Source of the DNA: CAMLHU01 sp031393795
Lineage (GTDB): Bacteria; Gemmatimonadota; Gemmatimonadetes; Gemmatimonadales; GWC2-71-9
Length of the DNA stretch: 12,884 nucleotides
Direction of reading: 5' to 3'
Assembly: GCA_031393795.1 (NCBI GenBank)
Contig: JANMWE010000018.1
Span: 1-12,884, forward strand
Part shown: piece after piece, positions 12,801 through 12,884 of the stretch
Numbering within the stretch: position 1 is the first letter of the stretch
Layout: each line of letters starts with the position of its first letter
Notes under the pieces: generated by a model
The model's database searches: none
What the model saw: only the letters and a program-made list of their open reading frames with translations
Told to the model about the DNA's origin: nothing
Made by a program: the position numbers and the translations under genes

Positions 12801-12884
12801 TACCCGGGGATCCTCGAGCGCCCCGAAGCGCGAGAACTCTTCACGGACGCGCAGACGCTCCTCAAGCGCATCGTCGGCGACAAG
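9870..12884 (+). CDS. metH: Cobalamin-dependent methionine synthase, cut by right edge
   Basis: Cytoplasmic B12 enzyme that moves a methyl group from 5-methyltetrahydrofolate to homocysteine, making methionine. 1005 codons are present without a break. Homocysteine domain about 38-350: LDGAMGTMIQ (41-50) and zinc ligands Cys268 (GLNCALG), Cys331 and Cys332 (VGGCCGTTP), the last two 63 residues after the first as in E. coli. Pterin domain about 375-640: NIGERCNVTG, VDSSKW, DPNIFAIGTG, SGGLSNLSFSFRG. Cobalamin domain about 765-905: DVHDIGKN with the cobalt ligand His780. The AdoMet reactivation domain starts near 950 and is truncated by the window. The TTG at 9870 is the first in-frame start after a GGAG (11-bp spacing); no ATG precedes residue 45, so the start is a best guess. 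Residues about 7-17 are repeat-derived. Controlled by the SAM-II riboswitch. Confidence 0.95.
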   Translation, partial: MTARPQDPSLTLRTGRGTAPFTRLSRLSRLESLFQERILLLDGAMGTMIQRHELTEADFRGERFREWPVDLRGNSDLLLLTQPEIIAGIHREYLAAGADILETNTFTSTTIAQADYRMEALAPELNRTGAALARAVADEFEAKDGRPRYVAGILGPLNRTLSLSPKVEDPGYRAVEWAEVVAAYREAVEALVAGGADLLMVETIFDTLNCKAALFAIEEAFDAGTPRIPVMISATITDRSGRTLSGQTVEAFWNSVAHARPLTVGLNCALGAADLHQYVQELSRVATCRVTTHPNAGLPNAFGGYDETPAYMAGVLRHFAEQELVNVVGGCCGTTPDHIRAIAEAVQGLPPRTPATPPGRLRLSGLEPLTIGPETLFVNIGERCNVTGSRRFAKLILDGKYSDAVAVARTQVETGAQMLDLNFDEALLDGAAAMGRFLRLLAAEPDIAKVPVVVDSSKWSVIEAGLQHCQGKSVVNSISLKEGEGEFLRQARLARRYGAAVIVMAFDEKGQADTVERKVAIATRAYRLLVDVAGFLPDDVIVDPNIFAIGTGIEEHAGYALAYLEATRRIKATLPGARISGGLSNLSFSFRGNDPLREAIHAAFLLHAIRAGMDMGIVNAGALPIYEDIPADLRDLVEDLVLDRRPDATERLLARAAGMGPRVVGEKSAAEWRGKPVHERLSYALVHGLDEFVVADTEEARLTATRPLDVIEGPLMAGMSVVGDLFGAGKMFLPQVVKSARVMKKAVAHLIPFIEAEKKLSGERQAAGRIVLATVKGDVHDIGKNIVGVVLQCNNFEVFDLGVMVSSDRIIAAAREHQADLIGLSGLITPSLEEMTFVAGELEREGFTTPLLIGGATTSKAHTAIRIAPRYSAPVVHINDASRAVPAASALMSDAHRPAYASQVAAEYARLRKEREGEGERTLTPLADARAQALTIAATAAPRPAWLGARSFDWPLEDLIQRIDWTPFFQAWELKGSYPGILERPEARELFTDAQTLLKRIVGDK
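9891..9908. repeat. REP-like palindromic repeat in the 5' end of metH
   Basis: CCTTCGCTGACGCTCAGG is one of the CCTTCG...CTCAGG palindromic repeats scattered through many genomes; read in other frames it gives the familiar SVSEGS and PERQRR peptides. It is translated here as PSLTLR near the start of MetH. Related to the repeat at 2126-2145. Confidence 0.55.

Noticed and set aside
1..12884. tRNA, rRNA, prophage, toxin-antitoxin or restriction genes
   Set aside because: I looked for cloverleaf-like sequences, integrase or phage structural genes and small two-gene modules on both strands and saw none that I could support.

Overview
The window is high-GC bacterial DNA, and its gene content and repeats suggest Gemmatimonadota. 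The supporting signs are a plant-type acyl-ACP desaturase, a WtpA-like binding protein, a small six-cysteine exported protein of a kind I associate with that phylum, and non-coding gaps packed with heptamer and 'CCCTCTCCC' repeats. The taxonomic call is inference; there is no rRNA or marker gene here to prove it.

Layout. Four genes on the minus strand occupy 1-4133. In transcription order they are a PAP2-family phosphatase (4133-3348), a stand-alone response-regulator receiver protein (3324-2923), a tungstate/molybdate-binding protein of the WtpA type (2926-1910, overlapping the receiver gene by 4 bp) and, beyond a repeat-filled gap, pruA (1604 to the left edge). The strand then switches. On the plus strand follow a small probable lipoprotein (4215-4598), a 577-bp repeat island (4599-5175), cutA (5176-5493), a five-helix Yip1-like membrane protein (5623-6354), a six-cysteine small exported protein (6380-6649), a GNAT acetyltransferase (6844-7278), a run of four tightly spaced genes (acyl-ACP desaturase, lipoprotein, yggT, yggU/DUF167; 7316-9606), and metH (9870 to the right edge).

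How the genes work together. Most are ordinary housekeeping or envelope genes with no single shared pathway. The clearest regulatory story is metH, cobalamin-dependent methionine synthase. It is preceded by a recognisable SAM-II (SAM-alpha) riboswitch and an intrinsic terminator, so methionine synthesis is probably shut off by S-adenosylmethionine through premature termination. The four-gene run around the desaturase looks like an envelope/lipid operon. PAP2, receiver and wtpA look co-transcribed, but no wtpB or wtpC permease genes lie nearby.

The unusual content is mostly repeats. (i) Two near-identical copies of a 115-bp structured element lie at 4840-4954 and 5002-5137, each with an 11-bp inverted repeat inside it, the second carrying an extra 21-bp tandem unit. 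(ii) Short 7-bp-period arrays occur at four places, two of them within the wtpA coding sequence. (iii) A 31-bp tandem repeat ends in strong hairpins at 1742-1911, with a related array at 9607-9724. (iv) Small palindromic repeats appear to have been absorbed in frame into wtpA and into the 5' end of metH. I did not find a defence system, prophage, CRISPR array or biosynthetic cluster.
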